From: an uncultured Erysipelotrichaceae bacterium
Lineage (GTDB): Bacteria; Bacillota_I; Bacilli_A; RF39; UBA660
DNA length: 48,281 nucleotides
NCBI GenBank assembly: GCA_902778125.1
Contig: CACYWH010000009.1
Span: forward strand, 1-48,281
Direction: 5' to 3'
Below, one piece after another: positions 26,564 through 39,228 of the stretch (positions within the stretch are counted from its first letter, which is position 1; each line of letters starts with the position of its first letter). The notes under the pieces are model-generated. The model did no database searches and had not been told where the DNA came from. It saw only the letters and a program-made list of their open reading frames with translations. The position numbers and the translations under genes are program-made.

Positions 26564-27305
26564 TATTAAAACAGAACAAGAAATTGAATTAATAAGAAAA
26601 TCTTGTAAAATAACACATGGTGTTTTATCAAGTCTTAAAGATTTTATAAAACCAGGAGTAACAGCAAAAGAGATAGACAAATTTGCATATGACTATATAA
26701 CTAGTCATGATGCTACTCCTGCATTTCTTGATTATGAAGGGTTTCCAGCAACAGCTTGTATTAGTATTAATGATGTAGTTGTTCATGGAATCCCTGATGA
26801 TACTGTCATTAAAGACGGAGATATTGTCAAAGTTGATATGGGTGCTATTTATAAAGGATATTATTCTGATTCTGCATATACTTATATAGTTGGTAAAACT
26901 AGTAAAAAAGTTCGTAAGTTTGTGCATGATACAGAAAAAGCTTTATATAATGGTATTTCAGTTATCAAAGAAGGAATTAAACTAAATCAAGTATGCTCTG
27001 CAATAGGTAGAGTGGCTCGTGAGAATCATTATGGAGTATTTACTTGTTTAACTGGACATGGAGTTGGACGTGAATTACATGAAGATCCTTATATACCTAA
27101 CTATAGTAATCATGAGAGTGAAGGTATAATATTAAAAGCAGGTATGGTACTTGCAATAGAGCCAATGTTTAGTTTAGGAACAAAGGAAGTATGGCTTCTT
27201 CCAGATGAATGGGGAATTGTTACTCAAGATGGAAGTTTAGCTGCACACTTTGAACATACAGTTCTCGTAACTAAAGATGGTTATGAGATATTAACAGGAG
27301 AGTGA
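26556..27305 (+). CDS. map: Methionine aminopeptidase, type I
   Basis: Map removes the initiator methionine. The 249-residue protein carries the five metal ligands: two Asp in KVDMGAIYKGYYSDSAY, His in TGHGVGRELHE, and Glu in AIEPMF and HFEHTVLV. The His of VVHGIP for substrate binding is present. Start overlaps adk by eight bases, with AAGGAAG upstream. Confidence 0.96.
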   Translation: MISIKTEQEIELIRKSCKITHGVLSSLKDFIKPGVTAKEIDKFAYDYITSHDATPAFLDYEGFPATACISINDVVVHGIPDDTVIKDGDIVKVDMGAIYKGYYSDSAYTYIVGKTSKKVRKFVHDTEKALYNGISVIKEGIKLNQVCSAIGRVARENHYGVFTCLTGHGVGRELHEDPYIPNYSNHESEGIILKAGMVLAIEPMFSLGTKEVWLLPDEWGIVTQDGSLAAHFEHTVLVTKDGYEILTGE

Positions 27306-27308
27306 AAA

Positions 27309-27530
27309 ATGGCCAAGGAAAAAGACGGTTATATTGAGCTTGAAGGAAAGGTATTAGAAGTTATACCTGGAGGAAAATTCAAGGTACAACTAGATAATGG
27401 GCATGTAGTAGAAGCTCACGTTTCTGGGAAAATGCGTTTAAACATGATTCGTATTTATCCAGGTGATACTGTGCTTATGGAAATACCAATTTGTGATTTA
27501 ACACGTGGGCGTATAATATATAGAAAGTAA
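27309..27530 (+). CDS. infA: Translation initiation factor IF-1
   Basis: IF-1 (73 residues) occupies the 30S A site in initiation. The OB-fold sequence [31 protein letters not shown] and the ending [10 protein letters not shown] are standard. Confidence 0.97.
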   Translation: MAKEKDGYIELEGKVLEVIPGGKFKVQLDNGHVVEAHVSGKMRLNMIRIYPGDTVLMEIPICDLTRGRIIYRK

Positions 27531-27543
27531 TGGAGGGATTAAA

Positions 27544-27657
27544 GTGAAAGTAAGACCATCAGTAAAAAAGATTTGTGACAAGTGTAAAATAATTAAAAGA
27601 AACGGAAAAGTTTGGGTAATTTGTGAAAATCCTAAACATAAACAAAGACAAGGTTAA
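27544..27657 (+). CDS. rpmJ: 50S ribosomal protein L36
   Basis: This 37-residue protein starts at GTG (27544), with GGAGGG upstream. It reads [15 protein letters not shown], then [26 protein letters not shown] together with the later C and H forms the zinc ribbon of L36. Placement between infA and rpsM is the standard one. Confidence 0.95.
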   Translation: MKVRPSVKKICDKCKIIKRNGKVWVICENPKHKQRQG

Positions 27658-27670
27658 GTAGGAGGAAAAT

Positions 27671-28036
27671 ATGGCACGTATTAAAAATATTGACTTACCA
27701 AAAAATAAAAGGATAGTAGTAGCACTTACTTATATTTATGGAATTGGTCCATCAAGAGCACATCAAATTTGTACAGATGCAAAAGTTTCAGAAGATACTA
27801 GAACTGATAATTTAACTGTTGAAGAAATTAATCGTTTAAGAGCTGAAGCTGATAAATATGTATTAGTTGGTGACTTAAAAAGAGAAGTTGAAATGAATAT
27901 TAAGACTAAGATGGAAATTAATTCTTATCAAGGTACAAGACATAAAAAAGGCTTACCAGTAAGAGGTCAACATACAAGTAGAAATGCTAGAACTCGTAAA
28001 GGTAAAGGTAAGACTATTGCTAATAAGAAGAAATAG
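27671..28036 (+). CDS. rpsM: 30S ribosomal protein S13
   Basis: S13 (121 residues) bridges the subunits. [33 protein letters not shown] and the C-terminal [18 protein letters not shown] are clear. AGGAGG lies ahead. Confidence 0.97.
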   Translation: MARIKNIDLPKNKRIVVALTYIYGIGPSRAHQICTDAKVSEDTRTDNLTVEEINRLRAEADKYVLVGDLKREVEMNIKTKMEINSYQGTRHKKGLPVRGQHTSRNARTRKGKGKTIANKKK

Positions 28037-28048
28037 GAGGGATAACTT

Positions 28049-28432
28049 ATGGCTTATAATAGAAGAAAAAGAAAAGCAAAGAGAGATATCACTGAAGGTC
28101 AAGCACATATTCACTCTACATTTAATAACACAATCGTAACTATTACTGATAATGATGGTGGCGTAATAAGCTGGGCATCTTCAGGAACAGTAGGATATAA
28201 AGGAAGTAAAAAGAAAACTCCTTTTGCTGCTGGTATGTCTGCAGAAGCTGCTGGTAAAGCTGCTTATGATTTAGGAATTAGAAAAGTAGAAGTATTCGTT
28301 AAAGGAATTGGCGGAGGACGTGAAACTGCAGTTAGAAGTTTACAAACAGCTGGACTTGAAATTACTGCTATTAATGATGTTACACCAGTACCACATAATG
28401 GATGTAGACCACCTAAGAGAAGACGTATATAG
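28049..28432 (+). CDS. rpsK: 30S ribosomal protein S11
   Basis: S11 (127 residues) lines the platform near the Shine-Dalgarno helix. [34 protein letters not shown] and the ending [13 protein letters not shown] are family marks. Confidence 0.97.
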   Translation: MAYNRRKRKAKRDITEGQAHIHSTFNNTIVTITDNDGGVISWASSGTVGYKGSKKKTPFAAGMSAEAAGKAAYDLGIRKVEVFVKGIGGGRETAVRSLQTAGLEITAINDVTPVPHNGCRPPKRRRI

Positions 28433-28454
28433 TTAGGAAAGGGGAATAAATATC

Positions 28455-29402
28455 ATGTTAAAATTTATTAAACCAGATTATAAAGTTAATGAATATGTAG
28501 AAAGTAATTATTATGGAAAATTTGTTTTAGAACCACTTGAAAGAGGTTTTGGAACAACTATAGGAAACGCTCTTAGAAGAGTTATGCTATCTAGTTTAGA
28601 AGGTAGTGCAATTACTGATATTAAAATTGAAGGTGTAATGCACGAATTCCAAAAAATGGATGGAGTAGTAGAAGACGTAACTGAAATAATTTTAAATTTA
28701 AAGAAATTAGTATTAAAAAATCATAGTGAAAATGATCAAGTATTACACTTAAAAGCTACTAAAGAGGGAGAAGTACATGCTAAAGATATTGATAAGAATT
28801 CTGAAGTAGATATTATCAATCCTGATTTATTAATAGCAACATTATCAAAGGGTGGATCCCTTGATATGACTATGACTGTTTCAAATGGTCGTGGATATGT
28901 TGATGGAAAAGTTAATGCTGTAGCAGTTAAAGATGTAGTAGGTGCAATTGGAATTGATTCTTTATATAGTCCAATTGAAAGAGTAAGCTATGAGGTTGAA
29001 AGTGCTCGTGTAGGACAAAAAGATAATTATGATAAATTAATATTAAATGTTTGGACTAATGGAGCAATTAAACCTGAAGAAGCAGTTGCAAGAGCAGCTA
29101 AAATCATTATTGATCACTTTGAAGTTATTACTGATTTACATAATTTAACTGGACTTGAAAGTGTTTTAGCTGATAAAGAAGAAAATTCAGTTCAAAAGAC
29201 ATTAGAAACTCCTATTGAAGAATTAGATTTATCTGTAAGAGCATATAATTGCTTAAAGAGAGATGCAATTCATACATTACAAGATTTAACATCTAAGAGT
29301 GAAGCTGAAATGATGAAAATTAGAAATCTTGGTAAGAAGTCATTAAAAGAAGTATTAGATAAAGTTAGAGATATGGGACTAAAGTTCCGTGACGAAGATT
29401 AG
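28455..29402 (+). CDS. rpoA: RNA polymerase alpha subunit
   Basis: Alpha (315 residues) dimerises to assemble the polymerase; its C-terminal domain binds UP elements and activators. FVLEPLERGFGTTIGNALRRVMLSSLEG is the assembly part. The C-terminal domain (about 240-310) has LDLSVRAYNCLKRDAI and KIRNLGKKSLKEV. AAAGGGG precedes the ATG. Confidence 0.98.
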   Translation: MLKFIKPDYKVNEYVESNYYGKFVLEPLERGFGTTIGNALRRVMLSSLEGSAITDIKIEGVMHEFQKMDGVVEDVTEIILNLKKLVLKNHSENDQVLHLKATKEGEVHAKDIDKNSEVDIINPDLLIATLSKGGSLDMTMTVSNGRGYVDGKVNAVAVKDVVGAIGIDSLYSPIERVSYEVESARVGQKDNYDKLILNVWTNGAIKPEEAVARAAKIIIDHFEVITDLHNLTGLESVLADKEENSVQKTLETPIEELDLSVRAYNCLKRDAIHTLQDLTSKSEAEMMKIRNLGKKSLKEVLDKVRDMGLKFRDED

Positions 29403-29411
29403 GAGGATAAA

Positions 29412-29756
29412 ATGGCATTATATAGAAAATTAAATAGAGAAACTCGCGTAAGAAGAAGTATTTTATCTGGCCTTACTAAAAATGTTTTAGAATATGGTTA
29501 TGTTGAAACAACACAAGAACGCGCTAAAGAAGTTCGTAAATTTGTTGATAAAATGATAACATATGCTAAAAAAGGTGATTTAGTAGCTAGAAGAAAAGCA
29601 CTTGCTTTCTTAAATAATGATAATGAACTTGTTAAAAAATTATTTAATGAATATGCTAGTAAATATGCTGATAGAAAAGGTGGATATACTAGAATCATTA
29701 AACTTAAAGAAAGAGTTGGAGACGACGCTTTAATAGTTCGTTTAGAATTAGTGTAA
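29412..29756 (+). CDS. rplQ: 50S ribosomal protein L17
   Basis: L17 (114 residues) lies near the tunnel exit and ends the alpha operon. Its N-terminus is shorter than that of E. coli: it begins MALYRKLNRETRVRRSILSG. A terminator follows immediately. Confidence 0.96.
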   Translation: MALYRKLNRETRVRRSILSGLTKNVLEYGYVETTQERAKEVRKFVDKMITYAKKGDLVARRKALAFLNNDNELVKKLFNEYASKYADRKGGYTRIIKLKERVGDDALIVRLELV

Positions 29757-29758
29757 TT

Positions 29759-29783
29759 AGGTTGTTTATACAACCTTTTTATT
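29759..29783 (+). terminator. Terminator of the ribosomal protein operon
   Basis: AGGTTGT (29759-29765), loop TTAT, ACAACCT (29770-29776), T-run. It stands two bases after the rplQ stop. Confidence 0.85.
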
Positions 29784-29806
29784 TTACATTAATAAATTTA
29801 AAGTAC

Positions 29807-29835
29807 TTTATTTATAAAAATATTTGTAGTATAAT
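29807..29835 (+). promoter_or_regulatory. Probable promoter of the S41 peptidase gene
   Basis: TATAAT at 29830-29835 with TTTATT at 29807-29812, 17 bases apart. The -35 is weak. Confidence 0.35.
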
Positions 29836-29859
29836 TACATACAGAATAGGGTGATATAA

Positions 29860-31173
29860 ATGAAGGATGAAGAAACTAAAAAAACAAAAAGGGTAACTAA
29901 AAAAACAACTAAGAAATTAGATGATACTCCTAAAGTTAAGAAAACAGTTTCTAAAAAAGTTATTAAAAAAGAAGAACCTGTTAAAGAAGTAGAAAACAAA
30001 GTAGAAGAAAAGGTAACAGATAGTCATAAAAATCTAGAATTTACTTTAGTTGAAGTAATTGTTATTATTCTTATAACTGCTGCTTTAGTTAGTTTATCAA
30101 GTGGATTAATAGTATTAAAGTTTTATAATAAACTTGAAGATAATCCTATTAGAGGAAATGTTGATAGTTCTAATGAGATATTAGAAAATTATAATTATAT
30201 ATTAGAAAACTATGTAGATGATATTGATGCTAATGCTTTATCCGATGCAGCAATACAAGGAATGTATAATTATTTAGAAGATGAATATAGTATGTATTTA
30301 CCAAAAGATACTACCGATTCACTTCAAAAGCAATTGGCAGGTAAATATAGTGGCGTTGGTATTGAAATAACTATGAATGAACAAAATCAAATTGTTATAA
30401 ATAGAACATTTACAGATTCACCTGCTTATAAGGCTGGTCTTAAAAAAGGAGATATTCTTATTAAGTTAGATGATACAGATTTATCTGATAAAGATACTCA
30501 ATATGTTGCATCTACTATACAAGAAAGTGATAAAGCAGAATTTAATATTACTTATTTAAGAGATGGTAAAGAAGCAACTGTTAAATTAGTTAGAGAATTA
30601 ATTGAAATTGATTCAGTTTTATCTAGTGAATATGGAAATGTTGGATATTTAAAAGTTGATACATTTTCAGGAGTAACTGTGGATCAAATTAAAACTAAAT
30701 TAGATTCATTTAGTAAAAATGTAAATTCCTTAGTAATTGATTTAAGAGACAATACAGGTGGTTATCTAACTGCTGCTCACGATATTTCAGAATTATTTCT
30801 TGAAAAAGGTAGTGTTATATATCAAATAAAGGACAAAGATGGAAATATTACTAAGTATAAAGCAAGCAATGGAGTATATAAACATTTTAATAAAATAACA
30901 GTTCTAATTAATGAAAATAGTGCTTCTGCATCAGAAATATTAACACTAGCTTTAAAAGAAAATTTAGGTGCTTCTGTTGTAGGAACAAAATCATTTGGAA
31001 AAGGAACTGTACAAGAAACTAAAATGTTAAACAGTGGAGCTATGGTAAAATATACTACATCTTATTGGTTAAGCCCAAAAGGGAATTCAATTAATAAGAT
31101 AGGTATTGTACCTGATTATGAAGAAACAGATCCTAATAATCAATTAGAAAAAGCAATAACAGTAACAAAATAG
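29860..31173 (+). CDS. Carboxyl-terminal processing peptidase, S41 family
   Basis: This 437-residue membrane-anchored serine protease is of the CtpA/CtpB type. A Lys-rich cytoplasmic N-terminus (1-62) precedes a membrane segment (about 63-88). Then come a helical region with MYNYLEDEYSMYL, a PDZ domain (about 155-240; GVGIEITMNE, AGLKKGDILIKLDD) and the catalytic domain. The catalytic Ser lies in NENSASASEIL and the general base Lys in GTKSFGKGTVQ. CtpB of Bacillus acts in spore signalling, and spo0A is present in this window, but general envelope turnover is equally possible. The start has a GGGTG motif upstream. Confidence 0.93.
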   Translation: MKDEETKKTKRVTKKTTKKLDDTPKVKKTVSKKVIKKEEPVKEVENKVEEKVTDSHKNLEFTLVEVIVIILITAALVSLSSGLIVLKFYNKLEDNPIRGNVDSSNEILENYNYILENYVDDIDANALSDAAIQGMYNYLEDEYSMYLPKDTTDSLQKQLAGKYSGVGIEITMNEQNQIVINRTFTDSPAYKAGLKKGDILIKLDDTDLSDKDTQYVASTIQESDKAEFNITYLRDGKEATVKLVRELIEIDSVLSSEYGNVGYLKVDTFSGVTVDQIKTKLDSFSKNVNSLVIDLRDNTGGYLTAAHDISELFLEKGSVIYQIKDKDGNITKYKASNGVYKHFNKITVLINENSASASEILTLALKENLGASVVGTKSFGKGTVQETKMLNSGAMVKYTTSYWLSPKGNSINKIGIVPDYEETDPNNQLEKAITVTK

Positions 31174-31187
31174 TTACTGTTTTTACT
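31159..31187 (+). terminator. Terminator after the S41 peptidase gene
   Basis: ACAGTAAC (31159-31166) and GTTACTGT (31173-31180) with a T-run. The stem includes the final codons and stop of the gene. Confidence 0.8.
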
Positions 31188-31261
31188 TTACACTCAAAAA
31201 TTATTAAAAATAGTAAATAATAAATATATATGATAAAATAGAAATGTGAAAGAGGTGTCTT

Positions 31262-31801
31262 ATGAATATAAAAGTAGGAGACACACTTGTAATTCATTGT
31301 TATAAACATAATGGAGCAATTCATAAATCATGGACAATTGCTTATGTGCTAGATGTAAAAGAAGATTATATAGTACTCGGAAACGAAAATGTTTTAGTTA
31401 CTAAACAAGATGGAAGAACATGGAGAACAAAAGAACCAGCAATAATGTTCTTTTATAAGAATAGATGGTTTAATATAATAGCTCAGCTAAAAGCAAATGG
31501 TTTATTCTATTACTGCAATATAGCAAGTCCATATGTAATTGATGAAGGAGTCATTAAATATATTGATTATGATTTAGATTTAAGAGTATTTAATGATGGT
31601 GCATTTAAAATATTAGATAGGAATGAATATAATTATCATAAGAAATTAATGAACTATCCAAAAGAAATCAATTATATAATAAAAGAGGAACTATCATCAT
31701 TAATAGAGATGAAAAAAGCAAGTGAGTTTCCATTTGATTCAAATGCAATTGAATACTATTACAACATATTTAAAAAAATAACAAGTAATAGTAAAAAGTA
31801 G
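31262..31801 (+). CDS. DUF402 nucleoside tri-/diphosphatase (Ntdp-like)
   Basis: This 179-residue cytoplasmic protein matches the UPF0374/DUF402 family of Firmicutes, whose S. aureus member hydrolyses nucleoside tri- and diphosphates. Diagnostic stretches are LVIHCYKHNGAIHKSW, GRTWRTKEPAIMFFYKNRWF, YYCNIASP and YIDYDLDLRVF. AGAGGTG is the Shine-Dalgarno. The gene stands alone between terminators, before the rRNA operon. Confidence 0.9.
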   Translation: MNIKVGDTLVIHCYKHNGAIHKSWTIAYVLDVKEDYIVLGNENVLVTKQDGRTWRTKEPAIMFFYKNRWFNIIAQLKANGLFYYCNIASPYVIDEGVIKYIDYDLDLRVFNDGAFKILDRNEYNYHKKLMNYPKEINYIIKEELSSLIEMKKASEFPFDSNAIEYYYNIFKKITSNSKK

Positions 31802-31836
31802 TAAACATTTGCAAAAAAAAGGAATAAGATATATAG

Positions 31837-31868
31837 AAAGCATTAGAAATAATGCTTTTTATAATTTT
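31837..31868 (+). terminator. Terminator after the DUF402 gene
   Basis: AAAGCATTA (31837-31845), GAAA loop, TAATGCTTT (31850-31858), T-run. It isolates the rRNA promoters. Confidence 0.8.
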
Positions 31869-31881
31869 TTTAAAAAAGATG

Positions 31882-31910
31882 TTGACATTGCAATTTGAAA
31901 GTGTTATATT
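31882..31910 (+). promoter_or_regulatory. rRNA operon promoter P1
   Basis: TTGACA (31882-31887), 17 bases, TATATT (31905-31910). The core is almost identical to the downstream promoter at 32044-32072: the stretch of about 29 bases differs at two positions. Confidence 0.8.
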
Positions 31911-31920
31911 AATTGAGCAC

Positions 31921-31948
31921 TTGCGAAAAAGTAGCAAAATGATATAAT
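31921..31948 (+). promoter_or_regulatory. Possible middle rRNA promoter
   Basis: TTGCGA (31921-31926), 16 bases, TATAAT (31943-31948), with TGA just before the -10. It is weaker than its two neighbours. Confidence 0.4.
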
Positions 31949-32043
31949 ATTGGATCAAATGAGTTTAAAATTTAATTTTTACCCAGTAAAATCAGTAAAA
32001 ATTAAAAAAATGTCAAAAAAAATAGAAAATTGTAAAAAAGTTG

Positions 32044-32072
32044 TTGACATTGTAATTTGAAAATGTTATATT
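32044..32072 (+). promoter_or_regulatory. rRNA operon promoter P2
   Basis: TTGACA (32044-32049), 17 bases, TATATT (32067-32072). The upstream 31 bases are A/T-rich, like an UP element. The leader that follows holds a hairpin (32080-32109; GCAA with TTGC, CGAA with TTCG). Confidence 0.85.
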
Positions 32073-32109
32073 ATATGAGCAACCGAAGGAAATAAGCCTT
32101 TCGATTGCG

Positions 32110-32137
32110 AATGATCTTTGAAAACTAAGTAAAATAA
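32110..32137 (+). other. boxA-like site and 5' arm of the 16S processing stem
   Basis: AATGATCT (32110-32117) and CTAAGTAAAATAA (32125-32137) pair with AGATCATT (33881-33888) and TTATTTTACTTAG (33861-33873) beyond the 16S gene. The TGATCTTTGAAAACT stretch is the usual boxA region. RNase III would cut this stem. Confidence 0.65.
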
Positions 32138-32195
32138 TGAGTTTTGTAGACAGGATTAAATAATGAAATCAATTCTTTAACAATAAAAAGAATTT

Positions 32196-33767
<1,572 letters not shown>

Positions 33768-34059
33768 ATGGAGTTATTCTTATAGAAAAAGCATCGTTTT
33801 GCTGATTTAGATGTTTAACAACAAATCAGTACGTAGAACCTATCTACAAACATTTAAAAGTTATTTTACTTAGCTTTGAGAGATCATTAATTGACTCTCA
33901 AATTTATTGTAGTTTATACAATAATTGTTCTTTGAAAACTTGGTAATGTGATATGTATATATTATTTAACGAGCAATATATACAGAGTAATTTTTCTAGA
34001 GTAATCTAAATTATTTAGATATTAAGAAATCTTATCTCATCAAATTAGGAATTGTAAGT
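33768..34059 (+). other. 16S-23S spacer without tRNA genes
   Basis: No tRNA fold is visible in these 292 bases. The spacer holds the 3' arm of the 16S processing stem (33861-33888), a second boxA-like TGTTCTTTGAAAAC (about 33927-33940), and the 5' part of the 23S stem (TAATGTGAT, pairing with ATCACATTA at 36886-36894). Confidence 0.7.
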
Positions 34060-36867
<2,808 letters not shown>

Positions 36868-36895
36868 ATTTATTAATTTGAGTAATCACATTATC

Positions 36896-36924
36896 TTGTT
36901 TTCAGAGAACGATTATGGTATAAT
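36896..36924 (+). promoter_or_regulatory. Candidate separate 5S promoter
   Basis: TTGTTT (36896-36901), 17 bases, TATAAT (36919-36924), seven bases before the 5S 5' end. The -10 is perfect and the predicted start coincides with mature 5S. Confidence 0.5.
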
Positions 36925-36931
36925 ACTGTTA

Positions 36932-37036
36932 ATTGGTGACAATAGCAAAGTGGATACACCTCTTCCCATACCGAACAGAGAAGTTAAGCACTTTTACGGC
37001 GAAAATAGTGTAAGCGAAGATAGCAAGTTGCCAATT
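36932..37036 (+). rRNA. 5S ribosomal RNA
   Basis: About 105 bases, bounded by ATTGG and CCAAT. The central CCCATACCGAACAGAGAAGTTAAGC block is standard, cut here into its parts: CCCATACCGAAC and AGAAGTTAAG. A T-run of nine follows, so its own end stem may double as a terminator. Confidence 0.93.
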
Positions 37037-37048
37037 TTTTTTTGCAAT

Positions 37049-37078
37049 AAAATCCTTAATACATTTAGGATTTTTAAT
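37049..37078 (+). terminator. Terminator of the rRNA operon
   Basis: AAAATCCT (37049-37056) pairs with AGGATTTT (37067-37074), followed by T-rich bases. It comes after the T-run that directly follows 5S. Confidence 0.65.
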
Positions 37079-37102
37079 TTTCTAACAAGTTATTAACAAT
37101 TA

Positions 37103-37132
37103 AAAATGGTAAGTTTATTCACTTACCATTTT
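37103..37132. terminator. Two-way terminator between the rRNA operon and a minus-strand gene
   Basis: AAAATGGTAAGT and ACTTACCATTTT form a perfect 12-base stem around TTATTC. A T-rich end on either strand serves both converging units. Confidence 0.75.
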
Positions 37133-37600
37133 ATTTTCCATTAAGAAGTTTTTTAAATCTTCAAAATTTTTAATATCTTTTTTAGTATTTACTAATTTAT
37201 TGTTATCTACTAATATCACATAAGGTAAATAACCAGTATAATCTTTTAACTCATATGTTGTCTTATAAACATTTTTAACAGTATCATTTAAATCATCTAA
37301 TTCTATATAATATTCTTTAATATCGAATTTGGCTTCATCAAGACCTTTTTTGATTTCTTCACATCTTTTAGAAGTTTTAACACATAAGATTGTTAATACC
37401 TTAGTAGATCTATTGTCTATCATCCATTGTTTAGCTTCTTCAGGTATTTCAGTATTTTCTTCGACTTCTTTAGTTATTTCTTCAACTCTTTCTTTTTCTT
37501 TTTGAATCATTATTTCTTCTTGAGTTTGACATCCTGTTAGAAGTAATAATGCGCATAAGCTTGTGATTAATAATTTCTTTTTCACTTTCATCTTCACCAT
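37115..37600 (-). CDS. Lipoprotein with a thioredoxin-like C-terminal domain
   Basis: This 161-residue protein starts MVKMKVKKKLL, followed by a hydrophobic segment and the lipobox LLTGC (Cys24), so it is anchored as a lipoprotein. A Glu-rich helical linker (26-60) leads to a domain of ~90 residues with STKVLTILCVKTSKRCEEI and TGYLPYVILVDNNKLV. Together these look like a thioredoxin fold with a C-x5-C in place of CxxC and a cis-Pro-like LP. A redox role is not certain. It is the only full gene on the minus strand in this window. An internal ATG three codons on is another possible start. Confidence 0.8.
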   Translation of the reverse strand: MVKMKVKKKLLITSLCALLLLTGCQTQEEIMIQKEKERVEEITKEVEENTEIPEEAKQWMIDNRSTKVLTILCVKTSKRCEEIKKGLDEAKFDIKEYYIELDDLNDTVKNVYKTTYELKDYTGYLPYVILVDNNKLVNTKKDIKNFEDLKNFLMENKMVSE

Positions 37601-37666
37601 AAAAAGTATATTATAATTTTACATATTTTTCAATAAATATATGCTAAAATTATATTGGTGATAATT

Positions 37667-38989
37667 GTGAAAGAAAAACTAACATTAAAAAAAGATATAA
37701 AAGTTATATTATTTCTTTTATTATTGATAACAATTACAATATATATATTTTTACAGAATAATGTTACTAATAGAAATTTTGATAATGTTAGTACCGATGA
37801 ACCTAAAATAAATTATGAAATAACAGATACATTTGAAAGTGATTCAGATATAATTGAGAAGATTTTTGCAAATGGTATGAATCAAGAAGATTATAAAAAA
37901 ATATTTGAAAATGAATCTATTAATATGAATAATACTGGTGAATATGAAAAAATTGATTATGATTTTGAAAATATAATGCATTATTCTGATTTTGAAAAAT
38001 ATTTAAATGAACTATCAAAAGTAGATATAATCAATTTATATAAAATAGGTTCTTCTGTTGATAATAGAAATATTTATAATATAGAAATTGGTAAAGGAGA
38101 TAAAGTATTATTAATTGATTCTAATATTCATTCAGCAGAAGTAGCAAATACGCCTATTTTAATAAAGTTTTTAATCGATTTAACAAACAAATATGTATCT
38201 GGTGATAAAGAAACTATTGACATACTAAATCGCGTTAAAATAGCCGCAATTCCATGCGTAAATCCAGATGGATATGAAGTGTTTAATTTTGGAATAGAAT
38301 CTATTAATAATAAAGAATTATGGATATATAAAAATAAAGATGATGTTAATACGAATAATTTTAAATATAATGCTAATGGGGTAGATTTAAATAGAAATTT
38401 TCCTACTCAAAGTGGAGGATTATATTATAAAGATAAAGATTTAATTAGTAGTGTATCTTTATCTAAAACTACTAAAAAATATACTTATTTTGGTGGAGAA
38501 ACATTAGGAAGTGAACCTGAAACAAGAGCAGTTATGTATCAAATGTTAACACATTATAAAAAAGCATATGCTTATATTAATCTTCATAATCAGGGAAGAG
38601 TAATATATAGTGGCAAACCAAATTTATCAGATGAATATAATGACATAACTATTAGTTTATGTAATAGAATTGGTGATATTACTAAGTATAGAGTACATGG
38701 ACTTGAAAGAGAAGAAGTTGGAGAAGGTAATGATGGGACTGCATCTGACTTTATGGCAGAACTTGCTAATGGATTTGTTTTTAGTACTAAAACAGGTAGA
38801 TTATCAACATCAAGTTATAAGAATAATAATTGTACTTTAAAATATAGTGTACCTGCTATAGTAGTTGAAACTACAAGAGATTATCATAGAGATCCTAAAT
38901 ATTTTAAAGAAGAATATTATGATCATGGTGTTAAAGAAATGTTATTTGATTTATTAAATTATGGTATAAGTTTGCAAAATAATAATTAA
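37667..38989 (+). CDS. Membrane-anchored zinc carboxypeptidase (M14 family)
   Basis: The 440-residue protein has a membrane anchor near its N-terminus (about 12-32) and an outer M14 domain (about 100-430). Zinc and catalytic residues are visible: H and E in NIHSAEV, the substrate Arg in NGVDLNRNFP, the third zinc ligand in INLHNQG and the catalytic Glu in VVETTRDYH. Such enzymes trim peptides or wall stem peptides (gamma-D-glutamyl-type). The start is uncertain: GTG at 37667 (used here), GTG at 37658 or TTG at 37655; none has a strong Shine-Dalgarno. Confidence 0.88.
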   Translation: MKEKLTLKKDIKVILFLLLLITITIYIFLQNNVTNRNFDNVSTDEPKINYEITDTFESDSDIIEKIFANGMNQEDYKKIFENESINMNNTGEYEKIDYDFENIMHYSDFEKYLNELSKVDIINLYKIGSSVDNRNIYNIEIGKGDKVLLIDSNIHSAEVANTPILIKFLIDLTNKYVSGDKETIDILNRVKIAAIPCVNPDGYEVFNFGIESINNKELWIYKNKDDVNTNNFKYNANGVDLNRNFPTQSGGLYYKDKDLISSVSLSKTTKKYTYFGGETLGSEPETRAVMYQMLTHYKKAYAYINLHNQGRVIYSGKPNLSDEYNDITISLCNRIGDITKYRVHGLEREEVGEGNDGTASDFMAELANGFVFSTKTGRLSTSSYKNNNCTLKYSVPAIVVETTRDYHRDPKYFKEEYYDHGVKEMLFDLLNYGISLQNNN

Positions 38990-38993
38990 ACAC

Positions 38994-39022
38994 TTGAAAA
39001 CAAAGTATTATTTTGTTATAAT
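38994..39022 (+). promoter_or_regulatory. Promoter of tRNA-His
   Basis: TTGAAA (38994-38999), 17 bases, TATAAT (39017-39022). The tRNA begins 13 bases after the -10. Confidence 0.75.
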
Positions 39023-39034
39023 ACTTGTGCTTAT

Positions 39035-39111
39035 GGCGTAATTGGTGAAGTGGTTAACACGGCGGATTGTGGTCCCGTTATGCGTGGGTTCGATTCCCAC
39101 ATTGCGCCCCA
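39035..39111 (+). tRNA. tRNA-His (GTG)
   Basis: The acceptor stem is GCGTAAT/ATTGCGC with the extra G(-1) pairing with C73, which is specific to tRNA-His; CCA is encoded (39109-39111). The D stem GTG/CAC, the anticodon loop TTGTGGT with GTG, and GTGGG-TTCGATT-CCCAC are all clear. The anticodon stem ends in an A-C mismatch. Confidence 0.97.
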
Positions 39112-39123
39112 GATTGAAATCCC

Positions 39124-39159
39124 GTCGAAATTGGTACTTTTCGAAGTAAAAATTTCGAC
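39124..39159 (+). ncRNA. Stable hairpin in the tRNA-His trailer
   Basis: GTCGAAATT (39124-39132) pairs with AATTTCGAC (39151-39159). An inner stem TACTT/AAGTA carries a TTCG tetraloop (39140-39143), separated by a GG/AA internal loop. With the terminator at 39174, the transcript beyond the tRNA is about 90 bases with two strong hairpins. It could be a small RNA or a processing element. Confidence 0.45.
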
Positions 39160-39173
39160 TGAGATACATCATT

Positions 39174-39206
39174 AAAAGTTTTTCAGAAATGAAAAGCTTT
39201 TTTTGT
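39174..39206 (+). terminator. Terminator after tRNA-His
   Basis: AAAAGTTTTTCA (39174-39185), GAAA tetraloop, TGAAAAGCTTTT (39190-39201), then a T-run: a 12-pair stem. Confidence 0.85.
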
Positions 39207-39228
39207 GTTTCTAAAAGGAGATGATAAA

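Noticed and set aside
33768-34059. tRNA-Ile or tRNA-Ala in the rRNA spacer
   Set aside because: No TTCGA loop or acceptor pairing could be found.
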